The notes: generated by a model from the sequence alone, not told the origin. Shown: positions 17,083 to 25,333, counted from the first letter of the stretch. The stretch is DNA of 58,212 nt from Frankia sp. QA3 (GCF_000262465.1 NZ_CM001489.1:7409327-7467538), one strand, 5' to 3'. Program-made: numbers and translations.

Positions 17083-17540
17083 CGCGGGCCACGCCTACCA
17101 CCGCCGCGGCCGCGGCGATTCATCCGTTTCGGCTGGAGGTGCCCCAGGCGCAGCTGAACGACCTGCGCGAGCGCCTCGCCCGTACCCGGTGGCCGGACGA
17201 TGCCGCGGGAGGAACGTGGACCTACGGCATCCCGCTCGACCGCCTGCAAGCGCTGACCGATTACTGGCGCACCGGTTGTGACTGGCGTGCGTGTGAGGCC
17301 GAACTCAACAGGTTCGCCCAGTTCACGACCCTCTTCGGGGGAGCCAGCGTGCACTTCCTGCATGTCCGCTCGCCCGAACGGCATGCGCTGCCCCTGATCA
17401 TGACTCACGGCTGGCCCGGATCAGTCGTGGAGTTCCTTGACGTCATCGGGCCCCTGACCGATCCACACGCCCACGGCGGAGACCCCGCCGATGCCTTTCA
17501 CCTCGTGCTCCCGCACATTCCGGGTTTCGGCCTCTCCGGG
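17079..17540 (+). pseudogene. epoxide hydrolase, truncated after the N-terminal half
   Basis: The first 150 residues match the epoxide hydrolase N-terminal domain and the start of the alpha/beta hydrolase fold: HPFRLEVPQAQLNDLRERLA, TRWPDDAAGGTW, YWRTGCDWRACEAELNRF, the oxyanion segment THGWPGSVVEF and LPHIPGFGLSG. After about 17540 the match stops abruptly. The nucleophile Asp and the rest of the fold are missing, so the product cannot be active. The following 150 bases are richer in A+T than the rest of the window. The break point is next to the second 50-bp repeat. Confidence 0.85.
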
Positions 17541-17791
17541 AGGACGTGCGCACCTTTTTCCGCCCGCTGCGCTAATCATCCCGCGAAGCTGGAATCTGCA
17601 TCGCGCAGCACATCGAATGTTTTTTCGACTGGCGAATCGCAGAAGAAAAATGATTTCTTTGGTAAATCTTCCGGCTCGGCGGGCCGACCTCGGCGGGCGA
17701 CCGTGCGCGCGAGTTTATCGGCCAGATCCGTCGGAGTCCCGTGTGGATCGATGCCTCTCGTCGGCTACTGAACGTGGTCGGCGGGTGGGAT
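17541..17791. other. junction segment with lower GC
   Basis: Holds AT-rich runs (for example around 17610-17670) unlike the rest of the window, and ends in copy 2 of the 50-bp repeat. No gene recognised. Confidence 0.4.
17741..17790. repeat. 50-bp diverged direct repeat, copy 2
   Basis: Matches 16501-16550 at 41 of 50 positions. It lies just beyond the truncated epoxide hydrolase, so the two copies bracket the HTH-epoxide hydrolase pair. Confidence 0.7.
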
Positions 17792-18427
17792 TCATCGAGG
17801 AGGTTGAGAACGAGTCGGGCTTCGCGGGCGAAGTGTTCGCCGTGCGGGGTGAACGCATCGGGTCCTCCCTGCGGGGTCAGGGGGGTGGGTGTGGGCTGCG
17901 GTGCCGCGGCGGGTGGGGATGCCGAGGGCGCGGGCTCGGGCGCTGACGTCGGTGCCGTGGACGCCGAGCTCGGCGGCGATGTCGGCGAACCGCCGTCGTT
18001 TGACGTCGTACTGCTCGCCTGGCCAGGCGGGATCGACCGCGGCGAGGATCGCGCGTCCGGATGGTCGGCGGGGCTCCGCGATGGTCGGGGCTGGACGGTG
18101 CGGGCTGGACGGTGGGGGGTGGTTCGGTGGGGTGGGACGGGGTTGGTGGGCCCAGAGTTCCCGGCGGTGCACGCGAGTGGGGTCGACGCCCGGCCAGGCG
18201 ACGCCGGTGATCCAGTCGAAGGGTGGTTCCCAGGTGACGGGTTCGTCGATGTTGCCGCGGCGGAGGATGCGTTCGGCGCGGTCGTGCAGGTAGGCGTCGA
18301 GTGGTGCGGGGAGATTACCGGCGAAGCGGGTGTGGCGGGGTGAGGCCAGTCGGCGGGCGCGGTGCTGGGCGCAGCGGTCGCGCCAGGCTGTTGCGCCGAA
18401 GTCGGGTTGAAGGAGGCGCGGTCGCCG
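17792..18427 (-). pseudogene. unidentified protein remnant
   Basis: The minus frame is open from an in-frame TGA at 18430 to a stop at 17792 and reads like protein: LLQPDFGATAWRDRCAQHRA, HTRFAGNLPAPLDAYLHDRA, ERILRRGNIDEPVTWEPPFD, then a proline-rich linker and RRFADIAAELGVHGTDVSAR, which has helix-turn-helix character. No start codon or upstream part is present, because a different gene fragment begins on the opposite strand at about 18411. I do not recognise the family. It appears to be the 3' part of a lost gene. Confidence 0.45.
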
Positions 18428-18743
18428 TCACGGCAGCCGCCACCTGCTCCCCCTCCTCTGCCGCGGCCCCGCCGACCGGCGGGAACAGTCACTCGTGCTG
18501 TGCAGCGTGCTCATGCGAACCGCAGGCCTGGACTTCAATGAGCAGGGCGACGTGTGGGCGCGGGTCGCCGAGCAGCGCCCCGGCCAGACCGGCGCACCAC
18601 CACTCGACCCGCAGGCATGGGCTTCCTTCACGGGCGACGTCCGCCACCTGCTCCTCGGCGATGCCCGAGCAGACCTCATCGGCCGGACCTCGCCCCTGGC
18701 CCAGACCCTCGGACGTGGACGTGGACGTGGTCGCCTCTGTTGA
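18411..18743 (+). pseudogene. C-terminal remnant of a thiopeptide-type bacteriocin biosynthesis protein
   Basis: The frame open from 18411 reads GSRHLLPLLCRGPADRREQS, LVLCSVLMRTAGLDFNEQGD and VWARVAEQRP, then LLLGDARADLIG. The LM-R-AGLD--EQGDVW-RVA pattern is the end of the thiopeptide-type bacteriocin biosynthesis domain, found in lanthipeptide dehydratase-like proteins. Only about 110 residues remain and no precursor or cyclase gene is near. An in-frame TGA at 18408 blocks any longer version. The family call rests on recalled motif likeness. Confidence 0.55.
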
Positions 18744-18768
18744 CATCCTCAGGCTAACGTTGTTAGCT
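18740..18768 (+). promoter_or_regulatory. promoter of the nitroreductase-tetR unit
   Basis: TTGACA at 18740-18745, a 17-base spacer, and TTAGCT at 18763-18768 form a sigma-70-like promoter. The first operator overlaps the spacer and the -10 box, which fits repression. Confidence 0.65.
18753..18767. promoter_or_regulatory. palindromic operator 1 (GCTAAC-3-GTTAGC)
   Basis: A perfect inverted repeat GCTAACGTTGTTAGC over the promoter. A second copy lies 25 bases downstream. Probable binding sites of the TetR protein encoded next. Confidence 0.65.
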
Positions 18769-18777
18769 GACACGGTG

Positions 18778-18792
18778 GCTAACGGTGTTAGC
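18778..18792. promoter_or_regulatory. palindromic operator 2 (GCTAAC-3-GTTAGC)
   Basis: GCTAACGGTGTTAGC, same arms as operator 1, 25 bases centre to centre, lying between promoter and start codon. Confidence 0.65.
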
Positions 18793-18820
18793 CGACCCGT
18801 CGTCCCGGAGGTGCAGACAC

Positions 18821-19306
18821 ATGACAGAGCAGCGTGACCAGGCGTCGTCCCGTCCCACCGGCGCGCACTACCGCGCGCCCGGCTGGTTCACCCGCAACGT
18901 GGCCAACCGCCTTGTGGCGCTGGTGACCCGGGCCGGTGTGAGCGTGCTGGGCAGCCGGGTGCTGGAGGTGCGCGGTCGGGCCAGTGGCCAGCCGCGGCGG
19001 ACCCCGGTGAACCTGCTCACCCACGAGGGGCGGCAGTACCTGGTCTCCGCCCGCGGCCACGGCCAGTGGGTCCGCAACGTCCGCGCCGCGGGCGGCGAGC
19101 TGTATCTGCTACGGGGGCGCTCGCGTACGCTCTACCACGCCGACGAGCTGGACCCGGCGGACAGCGTCGCCGTGCTGCGGGCCTACCTGAAGCGATGGAA
19201 GGCCGAGGTCGGCGCCTTCTTCGACGGGATCGGGCCCGACTCCGCCGACGAGGAGATCCGCCGGATCGCGCACCGCCATCCGGTCTTCACGCTGACCGCG
19301 AGGTGA
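18821..19306 (+). CDS. deazaflavin (F420)-dependent nitroreductase family protein
   Basis: A 161-residue protein of the Ddn-like family, in which small split-barrel proteins use F420 to reduce quinones or nitro compounds. It shows VLEVRGRASGQPRRTPVNLL near residue 50, YLVSARGHGQWVRNVRAAGG, and LLRGRSRTLYHADEL, the usual order for this fold. The ATG at 18821 follows GGAGG. The promoter with two palindromic operators upstream, and a tetR gene 40 bases downstream, suggest the pair is controlled by that repressor. The natural substrate is unknown. Confidence 0.87.
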   Translation: MTEQRDQASSRPTGAHYRAPGWFTRNVANRLVALVTRAGVSVLGSRVLEVRGRASGQPRRTPVNLLTHEGRQYLVSARGHGQWVRNVRAAGGELYLLRGRSRTLYHADELDPADSVAVLRAYLKRWKAEVGAFFDGIGPDSADEEIRRIAHRHPVFTLTAR

Positions 19307-19346
19307 TCTGCCGCCTCGCCGCCCGGCGCCGTGCGAGAGGGGACGG

Positions 19347-19943
19347 ATGGGGACACCGCAGGGCCCGGGTGGCCTGCCGCTGGCGCCCGTCGCGCCCCGG
19401 CCCGAGCTGGCCCCGCCCTCGCCGCGGGTCGGCGAGATCGTCGCGGTCGCGCGGGAGGTGCTGGAGAAGGAGGGGCCGGCGGCGCTGACGATGCGCCGGC
19501 TCGGCGAGCTGCTGGGCATCCGCGCGCCCTCGCTGTACAAGCACCTCGCCGGCAAGACCCAGCTCGAGGCCAGGCTGGTCGACGCCGCGCTGGTCGAGAT
19601 CGGCGACCTGCTGCACGGCGTCGTCGACCGCGCCGACGCCGCGAGCGTGCTCGGCGACCTGCTGGCCGCCTACCGCGCGCACGCCCGCGCGCATCCGAAT
19701 CTCTACCGGCTGGTCACCTCCGGCCCGCTGCGCCGCGACCAGCTCACCGCGGGGGTGGAGGACTGGGCGGGCGAGCCGTTCTACCGGGCCACGGGGGAGC
19801 CCTACCTCGCGCAGGCGCTGTGGGCGGCGGCGCACGGCACGGTCATCCTCGAACTCGACGGCCGGTACCTGCCGGGCTCCGACCTGGATCGGACCTGGGC
19901 CGCGCTGACCGCAGCGTTTCGCCGACCCGTCGACGGCGCCTGA
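19347..19943 (+). CDS. TetR family transcriptional regulator
   Basis: A 198-residue repressor-type protein. The helix-turn-helix is TMRRLGELLGIRAPSLYKHL at about residues 49-68, preceded by ILE-type helix 1 (VAVAREVLEKEG). The C-terminal domain (YRAHARAHPNLYRLVTSGPL, WAAAHGTVILELDGRY) resembles the WHG-type ligand domain. It follows the F420-type reductase in the same direction, so it probably represses the unit through the GCTAAC-3-GTTAGC sites upstream. The inducer is unknown. Confidence 0.9.
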   Translation: MGTPQGPGGLPLAPVAPRPELAPPSPRVGEIVAVAREVLEKEGPAALTMRRLGELLGIRAPSLYKHLAGKTQLEARLVDAALVEIGDLLHGVVDRADAASVLGDLLAAYRAHARAHPNLYRLVTSGPLRRDQLTAGVEDWAGEPFYRATGEPYLAQALWAAAHGTVILELDGRYLPGSDLDRTWAALTAAFRRPVDGA

Positions 19944-20038
19944 TCCCGCGTCCGCCTGGTCGGCCCTCGCGTCCGGGGGCGTTGCGGGCCGCCCGGTCGG
20001 CCGGCCGGCCGGTCAGGGCGTCGATCCCGGATGCCGGC

Positions 20039-21004
20039 TCAGCCGCGGGTGATGACGTCGGCGAGCACGTCGTCGATCCGCTTGAGCAGCGCCGGGTCGA
20101 GGGTCACCCCGGCCGCCCTGACGTTCTCCCGCACCTGCTCCGGCCGGGAGGCGCCGATGATCGCCGAGGCGACGTTGTCGTTCTGGAGCACCCAGGCGAC
20201 GGCGAGCTGGGCCAGGCTCAGGCCGGCGTCCGCGGCGATCGGGCGCAGCTGTTGCACCGCGGTCAGGACGTCGTCGTTGAGCAGCCGGGCGATGAACGTC
20301 GCGCCGGGCCCGCCGGTGGCGCGGCTGCCGCTCGGCGGCGGCTGGCCGGGCAGGTACTTGCCGGTCAGCACGCCCTGTGCGATCGGCGACCAGACGATCT
20401 GGGAGATGCCGGCCTGCTCGCTGGCGGGCACGACCTCGGCCTCGATGGTGCGCCACAGCATCGAGTACTGCGGCTGGTTGGAGATGATCCGGTCCAGGCC
20501 CAGCTCGCCGGCGATCCGCACGGCGTCGGTGATCTGCTCGGCGGACCACTCGGAGACACCGACGTAGAGCACCTTGCCGGCGCGGACCAGGTCGTCGAAG
20601 GCCCGCAGCGTCTCCTCCAGGGGCACCGTCGGGTCGTAGCGGTGCGCCTGGTAGAGGTCGAGGTGGTCGGTGCGCAGCCGGCGCAGCGAGGCGTGGGCGG
20701 ACTCGATGATGTGCTTGCGGCCGAGGCCCTTGTCGTTCTCGCCGGGGCCGGTCGGCCAGTAGACCTTGGTGAACAGCTCGTAGGACTCCCGGCGGACGCC
20801 GTGCAGGGCGTCGCCCAGCACGCTCTCGGCGCGGGTGCCCGCGTACACGTCCGCGGTGTCGAAGGTCGTGATGCCCTCGTCGAGGGCGGCGCGCACGCAG
20901 GCCGTCGCCGCGTCCGCCTCGATCTGGTCACCATGGGTGATCCAGTTTCCGTAGGAGATCTCGCTGACGGACAGGCCGCTGCGCCCCAGGCGTCGATGCT
21001 TCAC
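20039..21004 (-). CDS. aldo/keto reductase
   Basis: A 321-residue NADPH-dependent oxidoreductase close to the voltage-gated potassium channel beta-subunit type. Visible are MKHRRLGRSGLSVSEISYGN at the N-terminus, the catalytic TFDTADVYAGTRAE, LYQAHRYDP, WSPIAQGVLTGKYLPG, and the cofactor segment SAIIGASRPEQVREN near the C-terminus. The start is GTG 21004 with a TAGGTT box 6 bases before it, as in other leaderless genes here. It is convergent with the tetR gene. The substrate cannot be told. Confidence 0.93.
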   Translation of the reverse strand: MKHRRLGRSGLSVSEISYGNWITHGDQIEADAATACVRAALDEGITTFDTADVYAGTRAESVLGDALHGVRRESYELFTKVYWPTGPGENDKGLGRKHIIESAHASLRRLRTDHLDLYQAHRYDPTVPLEETLRAFDDLVRAGKVLYVGVSEWSAEQITDAVRIAGELGLDRIISNQPQYSMLWRTIEAEVVPASEQAGISQIVWSPIAQGVLTGKYLPGQPPPSGSRATGGPGATFIARLLNDDVLTAVQQLRPIAADAGLSLAQLAVAWVLQNDNVASAIIGASRPEQVRENVRAAGVTLDPALLKRIDDVLADVITRG

Positions 21005-21064
21005 GTCACAAACCTACGACGGGGCCCACCCACCTGGGAGGGGGTCCGGCGACCTACGGCGGGG

Positions 21065-21673
21065 CTAGGGCCGCGGGTCGCCCCGGGACACCCGCGGGCG
21101 GGGCAGGCGCCAGCGGCGCGGCAGCAGGGCCCGCTGCGCGGCGTAGGCGCGCACCCGCACCCGCGAGTCCGGGTAGCGTTCGGCGACCTTGCGGCTCACC
21201 TGCCAGGAGAGCACGATCGAGTCGACGACGACCGCGATGATGCCGACCAGCATCAGCAGGGTCGCGGCGAGCCGCACGACGCCGTTCGGGATCAGCCCGC
21301 CGACGAAGTAGACGACGGCGGCCAGCAGGAAGTACGGGCCGACGCTGATCCGGGTGTCGACGAGGTCGCGGGCCAGCACCCGCTCCGGGGCCCGCTCGCG
21401 CGGCGGCAGCCGGCTGACGTCCCCGGACATCATCGCCGCCCGGTACTCCTGGCTCTGCCGGCGCCGGGCGGTCTTGGCGTCCTGGCGGCTCGCTCCCTTG
21501 CCCGTCGGTGCGGCGGTCTTGCCACGGGCGGCCCGGGCGTCCGAGCGCTTCGGCGTGGGCCGCCCCTTCGCCGCGGTGCGCCGCGGGTCGGCCGACGAGT
21601 CCGGCTCGACCGGTTCGACCTGCTCGGCGAGCGGTTCGGAGTCGGCGGAGCCACGCCGCTTCAGCAGGGCCAT
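21065..21673 (-). CDS. DUF3043 membrane protein
   Basis: A 202-residue protein: a charged, basic N-terminal half (KTARRRQSQEYRAAMMSGDV, RDLVDTRISVGPYFL), then two hydrophobic helices (FLLAAVVYFVGGLIPNG and AATLLMLVGIIAVVVDSIVL), then a basic end. This matches the actinobacterial DUF3043 family, whose function is unknown. Its ATG at 21673 shares one base with the nadA stop (TGATG), so it is translationally coupled to nadA. Confidence 0.88.
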   Translation of the reverse strand: MALLKRRGSADSEPLAEQVEPVEPDSSADPRRTAAKGRPTPKRSDARAARGKTAAPTGKGASRQDAKTARRRQSQEYRAAMMSGDVSRLPPRERAPERVLARDLVDTRISVGPYFLLAAVVYFVGGLIPNGVVRLAATLLMLVGIIAVVVDSIVLSWQVSRKVAERYPDSRVRVRAYAAQRALLPRRWRLPRPRVSRGDPRP

Positions 21674-22878
21674 CAGGGCAGTGCCAACATCTGATCGAGT
21701 GCCTTCCGGGCAAAGGTGGCCACGTCCGGGTCGACGGCGATCTGGTTGACCGTCTCGCCGCGGACGAGTGACTCCAGCGCCCAGACGAGGTGCGGCATGT
21801 CGATCCGGTTCATGGTGGAGCAGAAACACACCGTACGGTCCAGGAAGACGATGGTCTTGTCGGGGTGCCGCTTCGCCAGCCGCTGCACGAGGTTCAGCTC
21901 GGTGCCGACGGCGAACGCCGAGCCGGCCGGGGCGGCGTCGACGACGGAGATGATGTATTCGGTGGAGCCGACCAGGTCCGCCGCGGTGACGACCTCCCGG
22001 CGGCACTCCGGGTGCGCCAGGACGGTGACCCCGGGGATGCGGGCGCGCACCTCGTCGACGCTGTCGCGGGTGAAGCGCCCGTGCACCGAGCAGTGCCCGC
22101 GCCAGAGGATCATCTTCGCCTCGCGCAGCTGGCGGTGGGTCAGCCCGCCGCCGGGCCGGTGCGGGTCGTAGACGACGCAGTCCGCCTCGGTCATCCCCAG
22201 CTCGCCGACGGCGGTGTTGCGCCCGAGGTGCTGGTCGGGCAGGAACAGCACGCGGGCGCCGCCGCGCTCGCCGAACGCCCACTCCAGCGCCCGCCGGGCG
22301 TTCGAGGAGGTGCAGATCGTGCCGCCGTGCCGGCCGGTGAAGGCCTTGATGGCGGCCGAGGAGTTCATGTAGCTGACCGGGACGGTGTCCGCGGCGACGC
22401 CGGCGTCGAGCAGGTCGTCCCAGGCCTGCTCGACCTGCTCGGCGGTGGCCATGTCGGCCATCGAGCAGCCGGCGGCGAGGTCGGGCAGGATGACCCGCTG
22501 GTGCGCGCCGGTGAGGATGTCGGCGCTCTCGGCCATGAAGTGCACGCCGCAGAAGACGATCGCCTCGGCCTGCGGGCGGGCCGCGGCCTGCTGGGCGAGC
22601 TTGAACGAGTCGCCGGTTACGTCGGCGAAGGCGATGACCTCGTCGCGCTGGTAGTGATGCCCCAGGATGAAAACCCGGTCACCGAGCGCGTTCTTCGCGG
22701 CGGCGGCGCGGGCCGCGAGGGAGGGGTCCGCGGCCGGCGGCAGCTCCCCGGGGCAGTCGACGCCACGCTCGCTCGCCGGGTCCGACCCGCGGCCGAGCAG
22801 CAGCAGGGCCAGGGGGGACGGGGTGACGCCCACCTGCGCGAGGGCCGGATCCCGCCCGAGGGTCGGATTGATCGTCAT
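21673..22878 (-). CDS. nadA: quinolinate synthase
   Basis: Condenses iminoaspartate with dihydroxyacetone phosphate to quinolinate, the second step of NAD synthesis, using a [4Fe-4S] cluster. The 401 residues include ILGHHYQRDEVIAFAD, VFCGVHFMAESADIL and AHPECRREVV, then CFCSTMNRIDMPHLVWALES, which hold the cluster cysteines and substrate site. The ATG at 22878 has AGAGGAG before it; a longer upstream frame shows no homology. nadB and nadC are not adjacent, unlike the usual operon. It is coupled to the DUF3043 gene. Confidence 0.95.
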   Translation of the reverse strand: MTINPTLGRDPALAQVGVTPSPLALLLLGRGSDPASERGVDCPGELPPAADPSLAARAAAAKNALGDRVFILGHHYQRDEVIAFADVTGDSFKLAQQAAARPQAEAIVFCGVHFMAESADILTGAHQRVILPDLAAGCSMADMATAEQVEQAWDDLLDAGVAADTVPVSYMNSSAAIKAFTGRHGGTICTSSNARRALEWAFGERGGARVLFLPDQHLGRNTAVGELGMTEADCVVYDPHRPGGGLTHRQLREAKMILWRGHCSVHGRFTRDSVDEVRARIPGVTVLAHPECRREVVTAADLVGSTEYIISVVDAAPAGSAFAVGTELNLVQRLAKRHPDKTIVFLDRTVCFCSTMNRIDMPHLVWALESLVRGETVNQIAVDPDVATFARKALDQMLALP

Positions 22879-23354
22879 GGCGCTCCTCTGGTCGACCGGC
22901 CCGCAGCCTGGCCGCCTGGTCGTCCGCGCCGACCGACCGGCGATCCCGCCGGGGCCGTCCGCGAATGGTCGATGAGACTCTAACTCCCCGCAGCCATCGT
23001 ATGCGGAGCTCCGGTGGTCGAGCGCCGGCTTGTCCGGGTTGCCGCTCCGGTTCCGGTCACCAACGTGAACGCGGTCACGAACGTGAACGGAGGTGACCGG
23101 CGTCTCGTGGCCCGGCAGTCGGCGCCATGGCCCGGTCCCGATGCCGTCGCTACGATGGGAAGCGGATCCCGTCCCATGGTGTTGGGCATGAACGTCGGCG
23201 CAGACGCTGTGCCGTGCCCGGGGCGTCGCCGAGGCGACTCGGCCCGCCGCGGGCAGTACCCGACCGGATGCAACCGACCGGAAGCGCAGTACCCGACCGG
23301 AACCAGTGATGCCTGGCACCTCAGGCACGTCCAGCAAGGGCAGGAGTAGTCCTT
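22879..23354. other. divergent intergenic region nadA-erpA with 16-bp direct repeats
   Basis: No gene seen. GCAGTACCCGACCGGA occurs at 23253-23268 and 23286-23301, 33 bases apart, about 55 bases before the erpA start. CACGAACGTGAACG-like repeats lie near 23060-23090. These could be regulator sites; no protein can be assigned. Confidence 0.5.
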
Positions 23355-23717
23355 ATGACCGTTCAGGACACGACGGAGACCGCGACGCAGTCCTCGACCG
23401 TCATCCTCACCGACACGGCCGCCGGCAAGGTCAAGACCCTGCTGGAGCAGGAGGGCCGGGATGACCTCAAGCTGCGCATCGCGGTGCAGCCCGGGGGCTG
23501 CTCGGGCATGCGCTACCAGCTCTTCTTCGACGAGCGGTCCCTCGACGGCGACACCGTCCTGGACTTCTCCGGTGTCAAGGTCGTCCTCGACCGGATGAGC
23601 TCCCCGTACCTCGGCGGCGCGACGATCGACTTCGTCGACACCATCGAGAAGCAGGGCTTCACCATCGACAACCCGAACGCACAGGGTTCCTGCGCCTGCG
23701 GCGACTCGTTCCACTGA
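23355..23717 (+). CDS. erpA: iron-sulfur cluster insertion protein (A-type carrier)
   Basis: A 120-residue A-type carrier that delivers Fe-S clusters to apo-proteins. The three conserved cysteines are present: PGGCSGMRYQLFF and the C-terminal SCACGDSF. The length and the DRMSSPYLGGATIDF segment are typical of the ErpA/HesB family. AGGAG precedes the ATG. It is divergent from nadA, itself an Fe-S enzyme, and is followed by a strong terminator, so it is likely a single-gene unit. Confidence 0.93.
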   Translation: MTVQDTTETATQSSTVILTDTAAGKVKTLLEQEGRDDLKLRIAVQPGGCSGMRYQLFFDERSLDGDTVLDFSGVKVVLDRMSSPYLGGATIDFVDTIEKQGFTIDNPNAQGSCACGDSFH

Positions 23718-23831
23718 TCGACCGAGGGGCCGACCCGGCCCGCGGCCGCTCGCCAGCCCTGGTGCATTCCTCTCACCAGCGGCCTGGAAACGGTGGCCGG
23801 CGTCGTGGTGACGCCGGCGGATAGATCCTCC

Positions 23832-23875
23832 GAAGAAGCCCGGTCCGACCTGCCACGGTCGGGCCGGGCTTCTTC
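23832..23875 (+). terminator. rho-independent terminator after erpA
   Basis: GAAGAAGCCCGG (23832-23843) pairs with CCGGGCTTCTTC (23864-23875), with further pairing of the inner CCGACC/GGTCGG arms, followed by GCCTTTCTG. Confidence 0.85.
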
Positions 23876-23957
23876 GCCTTTCTGTCCGCGGCCGGCGGCT
23901 GCCCGCGGCTCGGTCACGGGAACGGCGGGGGCTGTTCCGGGCCGCCACAGGTGCCGG

Positions 23958-23963
23958 TAGGCT
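23958..23963 (+). promoter_or_regulatory. candidate -10 box of the leaderless PfkB kinase gene
   Basis: TAGGCT with 8 bases to GTG 23972. This supports that start over the in-frame GTG at 23951. Confidence 0.55.
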
Positions 23964-23971
23964 CCACGATC

Positions 23972-24952
23972 GTGCGTATCGCCGTGACGGGTTCCATTGC
24001 CACCGACCACCTCATGCGTTTCCCGGGGCGGTTCGCCGAGCAGCTGCTCGCCGATCAGCTCCAGAGCGTGTCGCTGTCCTTCCTCGTCGACGAGCTCGTG
24101 ATCCGCCGCGGGGGGGTGGCGGCCAACATCGCGTTCGGCCTCGGCCGGCTCGGCCTGCGCCCGATCCTCGTCGGTGCCGTCGGGGAGGATTTCGCCGACT
24201 ACCGCTCCTGGCTCGACCGGCACGGGGTGGACACCACCTCCGTGCGGGTCAGTGAGATCGCGCACACGGCCCGTTTCGTCTGCACCACCGACGAGGACCT
24301 CAACCAGATCGCCTCCTTCTACCCGGGGGCGATGAGCGAGGCCGCCGAGATCGAGCTCGGGCCGATCGCCGACCGCTTCGGCGGCCTGGACATCGTGATC
24401 ATCAGCCCGAACGACCCCGGTGCGATGGTGCGGCACAGCCAGGAGTGCCGCGAGGCCGGCTACGCCTTCGCCGCCGACCCGTCCCAGCAGCTGGCGCTGC
24501 TGCAGGGCCCGCAGATCCGTGAGCTCGTCGACGGCGCGGCCTACCTGTTCTGCAACGAGTACGAGAAGGCGCTGCTGGCCAGCAAGTCCGGCTGGAGTGA
24601 CGCGGAGATCCTGGCGAAGGTCGGCGTGCGGGTCACCACCCACGGCAAGGACGGCGTCGTGATCGAGGCGCCGGAGAGCGACCCGATCCGCGTCCCCGTG
24701 GTGCCCGCCCGGGCCACCCCGGACCCGACGGGCGTCGGCGACGCATTCCGTGCCGGCTTCTTCGCCGGGCTGTCCTGGGAGCTGCCGCTCGAACGCTCCG
24801 CCCAGGTCGGCTGCCTGCTCGCCACCCTGGTGCTGGAGACCCTCGGCCCGCAGGAGTACACGGCCGAGCCGTCCGACGCGCTCAAGCGGATCACCGAGGC
24901 CTATGGCGCCGACGCGGCCGCCCAGATCGCCGAGCACCTGCCCACCGCCTGA
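23972..24952 (+). CDS. PfkB family sugar/adenosine kinase
   Basis: A 326-residue ribokinase-fold kinase. It shows GGVAANIAFGLGRLGLRP (PfkB signature 1, near residue 45) and DPTGVGDAFRAGFFAGL (signature 2 with the catalytic Asp) near residue 250. The position next to erpA and the cta genes matches that of mycobacterial adenosine kinase (Rv2202c), so adenosine is a likely substrate, but the sugar specificity cannot be proved here. The start GTG 23972 (MRIAVTGSIATDHLM) is taken from the leaderless box. It follows the erpA terminator. Confidence 0.88.
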   Translation: MRIAVTGSIATDHLMRFPGRFAEQLLADQLQSVSLSFLVDELVIRRGGVAANIAFGLGRLGLRPILVGAVGEDFADYRSWLDRHGVDTTSVRVSEIAHTARFVCTTDEDLNQIASFYPGAMSEAAEIELGPIADRFGGLDIVIISPNDPGAMVRHSQECREAGYAFAADPSQQLALLQGPQIRELVDGAAYLFCNEYEKALLASKSGWSDAEILAKVGVRVTTHGKDGVVIEAPESDPIRVPVVPARATPDPTGVGDAFRAGFFAGLSWELPLERSAQVGCLLATLVLETLGPQEYTAEPSDALKRITEAYGADAAAQIAEHLPTA

Positions 24953-24999
24953 ACGGCCTGAACCGGCGGCCGCGGCCGGGCGCCGGGACAGGGCTGCGC

Positions 25000-25284
25000 T
25001 CAGGCGAGGCGCCGGATGACGAACTCCTCGCCGCCGGCCGGCAGCGCGCGCACCGCCACCAGTTCCTGACCCCGCAGCCGGCACCAGGCCGCCACGTCCG
25101 GGCCGGCCGCCGGATCGTCCGCCCAGAGGGTGATGGTGTCGCCGGGCACCACCGAGCCGAACGCACGGGCGAGGTCGATGATCGGCAGCGGGCAGCGCCG
25201 GCCGCGTGAATCCAGCGTGCCCGCCGGCGCGACGATTCCCCGATCGGGCCCCGTTTCGGCGCCCGACGGCCCGTCGGTGGTCAT
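25000..25284 (-). CDS. TusA-family sulfur carrier
   Basis: A 94-residue protein with the TusA signature DSRGRRCPLPIIDLAR, containing the sulfur-carrying Cys of the CPxP motif. The later part, DTITLWADDPAAGPDVAAWC and RGQELVAV, is the usual beta-alpha-beta fold. ATG 25284 follows GGAGGTGA. A cysteine desulfurase gene lies upstream on the same strand, so it can accept sulfur from that enzyme. Whether it serves tRNA thiolation or another cofactor is not known. Confidence 0.88.
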   Translation of the reverse strand: MTTDGPSGAETGPDRGIVAPAGTLDSRGRRCPLPIIDLARAFGSVVPGDTITLWADDPAAGPDVAAWCRLRGQELVAVRALPAGGEEFVIRRLA

Positions 25285-25333
25285 CGTCGGCTCACCTCCC
25301 CGCCCCTCCGACATCGGGCGTGGCTGCCCATGA

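Noticed and set aside
19331..21694. 787-residue plus frame
   Set aside because: Runs antisense to the aldo/keto reductase and DUF3043 genes and out of frame with tetR.
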